Shown here: one piece after another, positions 1-9,360 of the stretch | Numbering within the stretch: the stretch's first letter is position 1 | Layout: the number at the start of each line of letters is the position of its first letter | From: Blastomyces gilchristii SLH14081 | Lineage: Eukaryota > Ascomycota > Eurotiomycetes > Onygenales > Ajellomycetaceae | Reading direction: 5' to 3' | Assembly: GCF_000003855.2 (NCBI RefSeq) | Contig: NW_003101679.1 | Location: 416,721-480,720, forward strand | DNA length: 64,000 nt | The notes under the pieces: generated by a model | Told to the model about the DNA's origin: nothing | The model's database searches: none | Seen by the model: only the letters and a program-made list of their open reading frames with translations | Program-made: the position numbers and the translations under genes

Positions 1-326
1 TTGATTAGTGAACTGATGATATCTTCATCTACACTCAGTTTCACAAGCATTTTCATTCTTTATGATGAGTAGAGAGTGAGATCAGAAGTATTGAAATATG
101 TGAGAGCATCTAAGTGTTCTTTCAGTGCTTTTGTATTTGATTCTGTAGATGTTGAAATTGTCTGAGTTTCTTATTATGATAATTGTTAAATCTCTTCATA
201 TTGACATTGTTGAGTTGCATGCATATCAGCTATTTATTGCTGTTGCAATTTCAACATTGCTTAGAGTCACTGTGATATCACTTCTATACTCACATTCAAG
301 AGTTCTCTCATATTATCATTAGACAT
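1..326 (-). pseudogene. gag N-terminal fragment of an LTR retrotransposon, cut by the window edge
   Basis: Read on the minus strand from an ATG at 324-326, the frame gives an N terminus rich in Gln and Leu, then a segment ending in a Thr-Leu-Tyr-x-x-Trp/stop-Arg-Met-Lys-like motif that resembles the start of the capsid region in fungal LTR-element gag proteins. Stops interrupt the frame at TAA/TGA sites consistent with C-to-T decay. It lies just inside the LTR at 628-941, as expected for gag; the rest of the element is outside the window. Whether it is Ty1 or Ty3 type cannot be decided from this piece. Confidence 0.5.
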
Positions 327-344
327 GGTTATCAATCGTTGAAT

Positions 345-627
345 GTGTAATTATATGAATATCTCATATGTCTGAGTGTCAGAACTCTCAGGTCTTTCAC
401 TGACATTCTCTTATAAGATCTTACTCTCTTTATAAGATCTTGTTGCAGGGCCAGAGTGACTGATGAGCAAGCTTCTATCTGAGAACTCAGTGTCTGCTTT
501 AACTGATTGTTTCTCTTTCTTACATATTGTTATGTGTTCAGATATCTCTTGATACATAATCATTTCTAATGAGAAGATGATGTGTGAATAATCATTTCTA
601 ATAAGAAGATGATGAATGTTTTTCTAG
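345..627. other. Leader between LTR and gag of the edge element
   Basis: This AT-rich mutated stretch holds no frame I recognise. It contains an imperfect tandem of the phrase ATAATCATTTCTAAT(G/A)AGAAGATGATG at about 560-613. I read it as the untranslated leader of the minus-strand LTR element. Confidence 0.4.
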
Positions 628-941
628 TGTAAGAGGTCTACACTGAATAGATCAGTATAATATTGATAGGTCTTATATAACAAAGAGAAAAACATTACAG
701 AAGAAAAGAAAGAGAAAGTGTGAGAATCAGCAATCAAAGTGAATATTTATACATGTATGTGGTGGTGTATGCGGTGGTGCTTCAAGGCAGAAGAATATAC
801 ATGTGTTCATAGCAGCCGAGGATCAGTGATCAGAACATACACGTTCATGGCAGCTGAGGATCGGTGATCGGGAATGGGGCGGTAGGAATCTATGAAGTGT
901 ACAGAATAGTCTATATGATTGATCGGGCGCAGCCCGCCACA
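628..941 (-). repeat. Candidate LTR of the edge element
   Basis: This block of about 314 bp begins TGTAAGAGG and ends GCCCGCCACA on the plus strand, so it has TG...CA ends; read on the minus strand it starts TGTGGCGGGCTGC. The right two-thirds is less mutated (CGGGCGCAGCCCGCC survives). Helitron helicase sequence resumes immediately after 941, which places the boundary. The partner LTR is outside the window, so the target duplication cannot be tested. Confidence 0.55.
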
Positions 942-1309
942 TAAAGTATGAATAGACTGAAAACTGATGATAAGTTATATTAAATGAAATCTCAACAGAT
1001 TGAGCATGTAGATCAATTTATAACAGTATATGAACTGAACTCTTATATATACTGAATATAATCTTCATCTTAAGTAAATAAGATATTATTCACTGAATAA
1101 TTATTCTTGTGTCATTGCAGAGCTTTTTAAATAGTCAGAGATTATATAGAAGTATAACAGAAGTACTTACTTTCAATCTCAATATAGATAATAACAGAGC
1201 TGAACAGTTAATAACAGTCAGATATTCACAGAAGAACTTCTCACAGTTCAGAATCAGATCATCTGTATGAGTTATATCTGCAGTATAAAATGTATGAATG
1301 GCATCTGAT
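942..1309 (-). pseudogene. Helitron Pif1-type helicase, C-terminal part
   Basis: Minus-strand reading gives a clear match to the region of Helitron helicases just before the end of the helicase core: FYTADITHTDD, then ALLLSILRLKV, then VILLYNL, where the family has Leu-Lys-Val-Gly-Ala-Pro-Val-x-Leu-Leu-Arg-Asn-Leu. The open stretch runs up to the MITE at 1318 and its frame continues into the MITE by chance (through 1413). Stops follow below about 1140. It belongs with the pieces at 1830-2060 and 7936-8654, from which it was separated by later insertions. Confidence 0.75.
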
Positions 1310-1317
1310 ATGACTGT

Positions 1318-1821
1318 TAGACTGGCCGCCGGAACCATGAATTTCATATTTAGTCTCATTTGATCTGGTCTTATACATTTCTTGGCGTGAATCCCGCTGG
1401 GACTGGCTATCAAAAAAACATGTAAAGTGACTATATATCAGATCTTAAAATAGAACCATGACTTAAAAAAATGAGAAAGTGATCTCATTTAATCTCATTT
1501 AGTCTCATTCTTGGCATAAAGTTACTATTTTTAGACATTTTAAGGTTTTTTTAGACTATTTTTAATTTTTTAAAAAGTAACACTTTTTGATAATGCTCAA
1601 ATGAGATTTCAAGTCATTCAAAGCAATAAAAATAATTTAAATTGAGAAGTGAAAATCATGGTCTCATTTGAAAAATGTGACAAGAGTAGACAGTAAGTTT
1701 CACTGAGACAGTATGGGACTACTATCTAATGTTAAAACCATGTATTGAAATCAGTCGAATTGGTAATGAAACTATCAAAAAATCTTGTCCTGGTTTCAGA
1801 CACGGTCACACGGTCAGTCTA
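1318..1821. mobile_element. Non-autonomous hAT element (MITE 1)
   Basis: The element is 504 bp with ends TAGACTGGCCG...GGTCAGTCTA. A perfect 8-bp target duplication ATGACTGT lies at 1310-1317 and 1822-1829, which is diagnostic of hAT transposition. Its two ends match the two ends of the large hAT at 2069-7927 in opposite orientation, so it is an internal-deletion derivative mobilised by that family. It is inserted in the Helitron helicase frame. The interior is non-coding and AT-rich, and has the phrase AACACTTTTTGATAATGCT near 1579, also found in the hAT introns. Confidence 0.9.
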
Positions 1822-1829
1822 ATGACTGT

Positions 1830-2060
1830 TATAATCTGTTAATTAATGCAGAATACATTCTGATTTAATACAGTGAGAATGACATGACTTTCAAAGTAAT
1901 CAGAGCAGACTGCTGCAGTTCTAAGTTCAGCTGTAGAAAATACTCTCTTACACAGTATACTGATATCAGCAGTCTAATGAATATAGAGTGAAAGATTAAT
2001 ACAGTTAATACAGTCTGAATTATATGATATTTGACTAAGTTAATTCACAAATATTATATT
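1830..2060 (-). pseudogene. Helitron Pif1-type helicase, middle part
   Basis: Minus-strand reading gives SDYFESHVILTVLNQNVF followed by an Ile-Asn-x-Gln-Ile segment. It corresponds to the stretch of Helitron helicases reading Leu-x-Pro-x-Asn-x-Asp-Val-x-x-Ile-Asn-x-x-Ile. It is flanked by the MITE on one side and the hAT on the other and joins in order with 7936-8654 (upstream) and 942-1309 (downstream). Confidence 0.65.
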
Positions 2061-2504
2061 ATCATTATTAGACTGACCGTGTGACCGTGTCTGAGACCAG
2101 GATCAAACTTTACAGTTGTCACATTGTCTAAAAGCATTACTTCTGGTCATGATTTGTGTTCATCACATTGATCTCAAATCATGTTATTTCAAATATTAAA
2201 GGTTTCAGATTCACTTTTCAAATAAAAATCTAGTCTCAGATAAAGAATATGTTTGAATTCTTAGTCACATTTTCATTCTGATTTCATTATTGAAAATGGC
2301 ACTAAATGAGATCATGAAATCATTTCTTACTGACATAATATCATAACATAGTACTCATTTATTGAAAATTCAACAGAGAGTATTATCAAATATCATTACT
2401 TTTCTAAACACAGATTATAATTGATATCATTTTATTTAAAAAAAAATATATAAAATACAAAAAATAACAAAAAAACAAAAAATAAAACAATCAGAAAAAA
2501 TCAC

Positions 2505-2640
2505 AACAAAAAAAAAAAAAAAAAGAGAAAGAAAAAAAGAAGAGAAAGAAAAAAAGAGAAAGAAAGAGAAAGAAAAAAAAAAAAAAAAAAGAAAAGAAAA
2601 AGAAAAAAATAAAAAACAAAAATAAAAAAAAATCAAGATT
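2505..2640 (+). repeat. A-rich/purine tract in the hAT 5' region
   Basis: About 130 bp are almost entirely A with scattered G (AAAGAGAAAGAAAAA-type runs). Copy 2 has the equivalent at 35080-35205 with more A and fewer G. The poly-Phe/Ser frame on the other strand is a by-product and not a gene. Confidence 0.85.
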
Positions 2641-3720
2641 ACAGAGCTGCAGTACTCTCAAAATACTCACTCTTCAGAGTCTTTACAATGTTTATTATCA
2701 ACTGTGTATTTCTCATAGTGAGAGTAATATAGTCATGATAAGTCATTGTCTTAACATTATCTAATAAATAATCAGTATATATCTATATAAATGTGAATAA
2801 TTAGAAAACATACACTTAAAAAGTGTGATTAGAGTGAACTCTGCTGTCACTTGAATAACATCAAGAACAGAATACTGGAATCAATGATTTCTCTCATCAA
2901 TTTCACAGACAAGGTGTGTGAAAATGATCTTGAAGAATATAAGATTCCCTGACTTCTGATAGAAACAGATCTCACAGAGAGACTCTATTTTCATCATATC
3001 AGAGACTGAGTGTTATTAAAAAGCATTACTTCAATACACATGCACTTACTGCAGTGATTCACTCTTTATACACATGACTGAGAGTTGCAGCTTTCTCACA
3101 CCACACAGCTCTCTCTGAGATGCTGCTGTCAGTTTGCAACTCATGCAGTCTTTCAGTCCAGTACACACTGTGTATATACAGCTCTGCATGCTGGGGCTGT
3201 GTTGGCTATTATAGCCTGGCATGGTACTCGCTTTTCACAGGCCATGTTTCATTTGGTTGAGAGAGGGGGGGAATGTGAATACTGTTTTATTTGAGAATGA
3301 GATGAGTAATTGAATCTGTAGAAGATAATTTGATTTCTTCTGCATTTGAAATTTGATTAGTCTATACTCTTCAATTTAAGAGTTTCTGAGAGTGTTTTAA
3401 TAGTTTTCATATCAGCTTGAAATTAGTGATTGATTGAAGAAGAGAAAAGAGAGAAGAAAGAAATGAGAATAACTTATCTTTATGATATGAAAACAGAGAA
3501 TTGCTGTAATCATTTGTCCTAGCAACAAAGATCTGTTTTCTGCATGTATCTCTGATACAGATTATATGATAACTGTATACAAAGAATATCAACAGTGCAT
3601 GCATTGAATGAAGATGATGTTGCTATACAACACTGTAGCTGTTTCTGTACATCACTGAAAGCTGTTAATATTTTCTTTAAGTCTCTTTATATTTGATAAG
3701 TCAGTAATATATTTCAATGC
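2641..3720. other. hAT 5' region, no recognisable gene
   Basis: This is non-coding sequence between the purine tract and the triplet repeat. A short segment at 3100-3280 is less mutated than its surroundings (retaining CTGGGGCTGTG and GAGAGGGGGG) and has an open frame of 69 codons, but the frame is not kept in copy 2 (44000-44160). I therefore do not call it a gene. I see no promoter motif I would defend. Confidence 0.5.
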
Positions 3721-3729
3721 ACTTCCTCT

Positions 3730-3732
<3 letters not shown>

Positions 3733-3764
<32 letters not shown>

Positions 3765-3842
3765 TATTATTATCACTATCATCATCATCATTATTATTAT
3801 CATTATTACCATTATTATCATCATTATTATCATCATTATTAT
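3733..3842 (+). repeat. (ATC/ATT)n triplet microsatellite
   Basis: An imperfect CAT/TAT/CAC triplet tract lies just upstream of ORF1 of the hAT. Copy 2 carries the same tract at 44617-44768. The poly-His frame across it is an artefact of the repeat. Confidence 0.9.
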
Positions 3843-3900
3843 ATCATTTCTGGCTACCTCTTCTGCCTTCACCTCTCTTCAACACTCACTGAAACCAATC

Positions 3901-4672
3901 ATGTCATCCTCTTTTAAATATTCTGCGGTTCTGCAGACCATCAAGGCGCGTGAGCGCTATCACAGATTGAAGAAAGAGAAGAAGAAGATATTCAAGTGAG
4001 AGAAGATAGATCATAAGACATATTATAATACCTTGAAGAGACTTTATAAGAGAGTAGAATAATAACAATTTTAAGTAATGCTTCTGATAGATTTAGACTG
4101 AACTAAGTATAGAAATAATGCAGATAACACTGCCTGTTAGAGATTGAAGAAGAAGATAGTGAAGAGTCTCATGCAGCAGTGATGAGACTAGAAGAAGTTC
4201 TGAGAATGATTTGAGATTAAGATGAAGAGAGAGAGAGAGAAGAAGAGTGTTACTGTAAATAAGCAGCAGCAGAAGAAGATTGAGAGAATGTTAAAGCAGG
4301 AGATAAAGAAGTCAAAACTGATAAGTTTTTTATTTATTAAGAGATAACAATTTTTGATAATACTTCTGTTCTCTAATTGATTAGCAGGAACTGACAGAGA
4401 AGAAGAGGATTGAAGTCTTATTCAGGTCTCAAATGCACTTCATGATTCAGAATATTAAGAAGACAGCCCTGCTCTCTGAGCATGTCAATCTGCTTATCAC
4501 TGAGGTGGAACCCGAGACAGCAGACCAGGAAATGCAGGATTTTGAGGCACAGATTGACCTGACTGAGAGAAAGCAGCAGGAACCCTTCTCTGAGAAGATA
4601 GTGAAGAGAGATTTTAAGATGATTATCATCTCAGATAAGAAGAAGAAGAAGAAGAAGAAGAATGAGAAGTGA
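3901..4672 (+). pseudogene. hAT-associated ORF1: small basic, Lys/Glu-rich protein (decayed)
   Basis: The frame begins at an ATG at 3901 (Met-Ser-Ser-Ser-Phe) and encodes a Lys/Arg-rich helical segment (TIKARERYHRLKKEKKKIF). It continues through two intron-like gaps (about 4054-4112 and 4325-4387) into QMHFMIQNIKKTALLSEHVN and an acidic stretch, and ends in a poly-Lys tail near 4640-4670. Copy 2 keeps the same order at 44825-45595. No catalytic motif is visible; the composition suggests a coiled-coil or DNA-binding accessory protein. It lies upstream of and in the same direction as the transposase and could be either a separate gene or its 5' exons. Exon phases do not close cleanly by eye, so the splice sites are provisional. 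Confidence 0.5.
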
Positions 4673-4836
4673 ATTATGAAGAATAATAAGAAGAATGAGA
4701 AAGAGAAGAAAGATAATAAGTAGAAAAAGTTTTTTTCTTTTTATATTAGTTAGTTATAAGTTCATAATTATTAATAATTGAAATTAATTTTGAGTGTTTA
4801 AAAATTATTGTACAAGTTGTAATCAAGTCAGAAACA

Positions 4837-4859
4837 ATATATATATATATATATATATT
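4837..4859. repeat. (AT)n dinucleotide run
   Basis: A TA repeat of about 11 units lies between ORF1 and the transposase of the hAT; copy 2 has it at about 45757-45777. The surrounding 4680-5160 holds no frame I recognise. Confidence 0.85.
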
Positions 4860-6335
4860 TAACTATCATGATTCACAAATCACTATAATGTATAAGTATC
4901 AACATTTTTTCAACACTGATATTCACAATATTAATATATTTTTAATAATATCATCTGATAATGTAATTTAGTAACACTCTCTTTTACAATATTAATATAT
5001 TTCAAGAAATATGACAGAGATTAATCAAGATTGTTTATTTACTTTTATACATTGATGATATTCAATCTGAGTTAGTACTAAAATTATAACTAAGCTAAGA
5101 AACAAGATTATTTTCTCTTATATTAATTCTTCTTACACACATCAGTGATCAGTTATTGAAAATAAATTATTATCTTTCTCAAATTATTATTATATCTTCT
5201 GAATTCACTTCTTTCACTTCTTTTACTTCTATTGAAGATTTATAAACTCTTTCAAGAAATCACTGTGAATCATAAAGTCTATATTATTTATAATTCAACA
5301 CAGAATGCTCTCTTTCAATCATGATAAATAATCACTTCATTCTTCACATCTGATTCCAGGTCATGAAATTTATGAAAAACTCAACACAAACACTGAGATG
5401 AACTATGAAATAATTATCAACAGATTGTATTGCACATTACTGAAGAGTCATCTCTCTGCTGTAATCACTGTAACTTCATTCAGAAACATTCATTATAAAC
5501 TGATCATAGCTCTGAAGAAATTTTCTGACATCTGAAGTCATCAGAATGCAGACAATAAAAGAAAAATAATCAGAAAATTACTACTGAGCTGATAAGTTAC
5601 TCTATCAGATAACAATTTTTGATAATGCTAACTGTCTAATTTGAAGAAAATTATGTGAAAATGACTCTGTATCAGTACTCTGATTTCATAACTCTCATCT
5701 GATAACTTCTGTAAACAATTACTTTACATATGTATATCTCTGAATCTTTCTCTTTGATCAATTGAAAACCTCAAATTTCAAACACTTCTTCAAATGCTTA
5801 ATTCAAATCTTCATATTCTACATCAATTCTGTCTTCAGTTCAATCTCAAGACACACTACAAAGTCAATATACAACATCTAGAATCAGAGTTGAAGAATCA
5901 TTGAAGAGTGTCTCTCACAGTGAATGCATGAACTAGTACAAACAATCTTGCATTTATAAGAGTTACATGTTATTACATTGATGAGAACTGAACTTATCAA
6001 GAGACATTAATTGAATTTGAATCATTGATCAGTAGTTATACTGAGAATTATATAGCAGAGATATTAATGACTGTGATTAAAAATGACTATTGAAATATTA
6101 GTCTCAGTCTTCTTACAATTACAACTGATAATACTGTGAATAACTACACTATGATAAAGAGCTTGAAGCAAAAATTGGCTTTGTATTCCTGAAATAATAA
6201 ACAAGGTCATATCTCCTGCATTGCTCATGTGATTTAACTTGTGATGCAAACACTGATAAAGAATCTTAATATCAAGATGAAGAATAATGAGATGACTGAT
6301 TCTTGAGATGAGAATGAGATAAAAGTGATTACTCA

Positions 6336-6467
6336 AGTAACTTTTACATTTACTTTGTAAAAGATAATGTTTTTTGACAACACTTTTTGATATTGCTTTT
6401 TAGTAACACTTTTTGATAATGCTACTGTTAATTTTGAATAGATTGACTAATAATTTAAATATCATAG
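6336..6467 (+). other. Predicted phase-0 intron in the hAT transposase
   Basis: The upstream exon ends ...ValIleThrGln on a codon boundary at 6335, the donor is GTAACT, and the acceptor ATCATAG at 6467 restores the transposase frame at ATTCAAAAC. The interval contains in-frame stops, so it must be removed. It holds two copies of the phrase AACACTTTTTGATAWTGC and a branch-like GACTAAT. Confidence 0.65.
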
Positions 6468-7139
6468 ATTCAAAACATTGCTAATGTGATTTGTATCTCT
6501 TCTAAATAATAATAACAATTCCATGATATTCAATAAACAAACAAATCAGTCACATCACTGAATATGATACAGAATATTAGAACACAGTGAAGTTTAATAT
6601 ATAAGATAACTGTTCAGACTCTTTAATTATGTCAGATGATTGATCATTGAGTGCAACACTCTGATTGAGAAAAGATTCAGATATTGAAACTTTCTGATAT
6701 GAAGTGAACTCAGTTGAAATATGTGATTCATTTACTGTTTCAGTTTTATAAGATAACAAAGATAGTCTCAATCACTCATACATCAATGCTGCAGTCAGTC
6801 TGATGAGTGTATAACAGTTTATTTACTTATCTTGAGAAGCAGTTGAATCACTCAAAAAGAAATTCAGTCTGAGATGATGTTATAGCACAGGCTATTATTG
6901 CTGTAAGAAATAAACTGGCATATTATTACAGCAAAACAGAACAATCTTTTGCAGAGTACTATGCTGTAGCAGCTCTATGAGATCTCTTCTGTCAAATTAA
7001 CATCTACACTTCTCAAGATTGAACAGAGAAGAAATAAGACTCATATGTCAAATTAGTCTGATACTACTACAATGTCAACTATCAGAGATTTGAATGAGCA
7101 GATGTTCAAGATATGAAGACAGTGGAATACAATTCTCTA

Positions 7140-7202
7140 GTAAGTAATGATCTTTGATAACACTTCATATCATATAGAACTATAATACTAACTTTGAAAC
7201 AG
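7140..7202 (+). other. Predicted 63-nt phase-0 intron in the hAT transposase
   Basis: A canonical donor GTAAGT, branch-like TACTAAC and acceptor AAACAG join the exon ending GluTyrAsnSerLeu to AsnLeuHisThrLeu, which leads straight into the C-terminal hAT domain. The frame is lost if it is not removed. This is the best supported transposon intron in the window. Confidence 0.8.
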
Positions 7203-7935
7203 AACTTGCATACATTGATTGCAACTGAAAATCAGGCAAAACTATATACTTATAAAACTGAATTTGACTGCTATCTTCAAGATGATTCAATGAATTTACA
7301 CATCAAATCAATTCTAGAGTTATGAAAAATTGTTGAGAGTACATATTCAACTATTACACTGATAATGTGTGATATTCTGGCAATTTCATTGACAGGGGTG
7401 GGAATGAAGTGAATGTTCAACTCAAGTCAAGATATTTGTCACTATTGTCAGAGACAATTATAAGAAGAAATAATCAAGAAACTCATGATTGTAAAACATA
7501 GAATTATCAGACAGTTTAATACCTCTGATCACAGTATATCAGAGAAGTGTAGTTTTCATGAGAAAGTGAAGAATAAACTTGCACAAGAATGTATTTAGTT
7601 GTTTCATAAGTGTTATTAATAATTGTTATCAAATTCTGATTATATAAGCAATCACTGAATGAATCAAATGAGACTGATTTTGACCTTCAGTCTCAGTCTC
7701 ATTCTGATTTTGAAAGAATGATCATCTTTCACAGTTTATCCTGGAAAATTACTCTCATTTCACTGTTCTTGAATTAAATCTGGTCATTTTTCACATCATT
7801 TCTCTCAGAAATGGTCCATTTTCAGATTTTTTTGAGGCTTGGTCCTGATGGGACTCACGCCAAGAAATGTATGAGACCAGACTGAATGAGACCAAATGTG
7901 AAATTCATGGTCCCGGCGGCCAGTCTAATCATTAT

Positions 7936-8654
7936 TCATAGTCAGTCTTATATTTCTTCTCAAGTGTAGTACAGTTAATCACTGCTATATATATAAACAC
8001 TGCAGACAAGCTGTAATAACTATAGTATAACTGTTATACAGTATAATAGACAGAGTCTATATAAAATCATTACTAAATATAATAGATATATTATTAAAAA
8101 GCTCATCTGATGAATATAAATCTTGAAGAAGATAGTTAACAATCTTCATATAATAGCAATACTGTATAAGAGTCTTATCTTAAATAATCAAATCTACAGC
8201 CTGCAGCAGACAGCTCAGTTCACTACAAATGATTATCTTTGACACAGAATCTGCATTCAATTCAATTGAGATGATAAAATGTGAGTAAGTAGTTCTGTCA
8301 TATGATAAAAGAACAGCTGTAATGTCAGAGAAAGTTACATAAAGAACTGTTTTTTCACCTATATATAGACAGCTATAGAGAGCTCTGTAAAGAAAGGTTT
8401 TATCAGTGTTATTGAAATCTTGTACAAAATAGTAAGATAACTGTAATTCTATTGCAGTCAAATTGAATTATATATATAATGTTAATTATTATTCAACTGC
8501 ATCTGCAGAGCATCTGTAGTGATAATTTTCTCTATAAGATTATAGTTCTACTTCTTAAAAGGTAGCTGATTTTCAATAAGATTATTTCATACAGAGCTGT
8601 ATACAGACAGATCAAAGTCTGTAAGAATCTTATCAAACTCATGCAGAAGCTGCT
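7936..8654 (-). pseudogene. Helitron Pif1-type helicase, Walker A/B part
   Basis: Read on the minus strand, the piece starts with LHEFDKIL-like sequence shared with the second Helitron fragment (24330-24540). It then gives FNNTDKTFLYRALYS at about 8390-8435, a damaged Walker A (family Gly-x-Gly-Gly-Thr-Gly-Lys-Thr, with Gly codons mutated to Asn/Asp). Next is SDITAVLLSYDRTTYSHF (family Ser-Gly-Ile-Ala-Ala...Gly-Gly-Arg-Thr-Ala-His-Ser), then LLQAVDLIIWDK (Walker B) near 8165-8200, and FSNDFIWTL for the Gly-Gly-Asp-Phe-x-Gln motif below it. This identifies a Helitron replicative helicase. Ty3 element A interrupts it at 8655 and the hAT at 7927. Confidence 0.85.
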
Positions 8655-8818
8655 TGTGATTCAAAGGTTGCTTGAGTCAGTGTATAATGACAGACGAACG
8701 CCGGCTTCTTATATACTGTTCACTAAATTAATTAGAGGCTGCTATGGCCTCTTACATTATAAGCAAGTTTGAAGCGGCTGCATTATTATTCAGTGATTGT
8801 ATGTTCTTCTGAACCATA
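8655..8818 (-). repeat. 3' LTR of Ty3 element A
   Basis: The plus strand begins TGTGATTCAAAGG and ends GAACCATA. The reverse complement matches the 175-bp LTRs of element B, including the GAAGCCGGCGT and CTAATTAATTTAGTG phrases; this copy is about 164 bp. It is partly unmutated (GAACGCCGGCTTC, GAAGCGGCTGC). Confidence 0.85.
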
Positions 8819-9360
8819 TTCTCTCTCATCAGATTCAGTCATGCTTATATGATTATAATGTATGTTCTAGCTTTATGTAGATTAGCATATTACTAGTGTT
8901 CACAATTGTATGATCTATTTCTGATTCAGCTAGTATTCTGTGTAGACTCTTACAAAGAAACTTTCACTATATTACATCACTCATTCACTAACTTTTCTCA
9001 TTCTTTAATTATCTTCTTCATCATCATCATCATTGAACATTTCTATCTCATTCAAGATTTCTGTCTCTTCTTCTATTCAACATCTTCTATCTGTTATTCA
9101 TCTATCACATTATATATATTTCTGGTGATGACTCTCTGTTCTTATAATAAGTGTTCTTATAGTACTCATACCAGGCAGTTTGTTAGCAGTAAGTGTAATA
9201 TGTTGTGAAATGTGATCAGAACTTGTTTATCTTCTAACAATTATCAGAATGTACTATTATAAATGACATATCTTCTTTATCTTCTTATATACTCTTGACT
9301 CTCTTTTCTTTAGTAGATATCTGATTATGTTTTTCTGATCATATTTTCTAATCATTTTAC

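Larger units (their letters stand above)
5340..7600 (+). pseudogene. hAT transposase (decayed)
   Basis: The frame reads as a hAT transposase in the expected order. There is a segment Val-Ser-Leu-Thr-Val-Asn-Ala-Trp-Thr-Ser near 5915-5945, the family's Asp-x-Trp-Thr-Ser site. Next come LLTITTDNTVNNYTMIKSL and CIAHVIQLVMQTL near 6110-6260, the conserved Thr-x-Asp-Asn-Ala-x-Asn-Asn and Cys-x-x-His-x-x-Asn-Leu blocks. A helical domain follows with KLAYYYSKTEQSFAEYYAVA near 6910-6970. Last is the C-terminal hATC dimerisation region (DILAISLTGVGM, DICHYCQRQL) at 7370-7460. Stops fall mostly on tryptophan positions. At least three introns are needed (about 5595-5646, 6336-6467, 7140-7202). The N-terminal zinc-finger region is not clearly legible. 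It is a pseudogene in this copy. Confidence 0.88.
2069..7927 (+). mobile_element. Full-length hAT DNA transposon, copy 1 (5.86 kb)
   Basis: The element starts TAGACTGACCGTGTG and ends GGCGGCCAGTCTA. A perfect 8-bp duplication ATCATTAT at 2061-2068 and 7928-7935 marks insertion into the Helitron. It holds, in order, a 5' region of about 1.8 kb with simple repeats, a first reading frame (ORF1, about 3901-4672), and a transposase (about 5340-7600). Copy 2 at 34694-48819 is colinear apart from a nested Ty3 element, so the pair gives an internal check. Both are disabled by C-to-T/G-to-A changes; the last 80 bp at the 3' end are nearly unmutated. Confidence 0.92.

Noticed and set aside
2436..2636. 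Poly-Phe/Ser membrane-like protein on the minus strand
   Set aside because: Translation of an A-rich purine tract; composition alone explains the hydrophobic run.
3717..3917. Poly-histidine protein
   Set aside because: It is the translation of the (ATC/ATT)n microsatellite; the equivalent tract in copy 2 gives a different frame.
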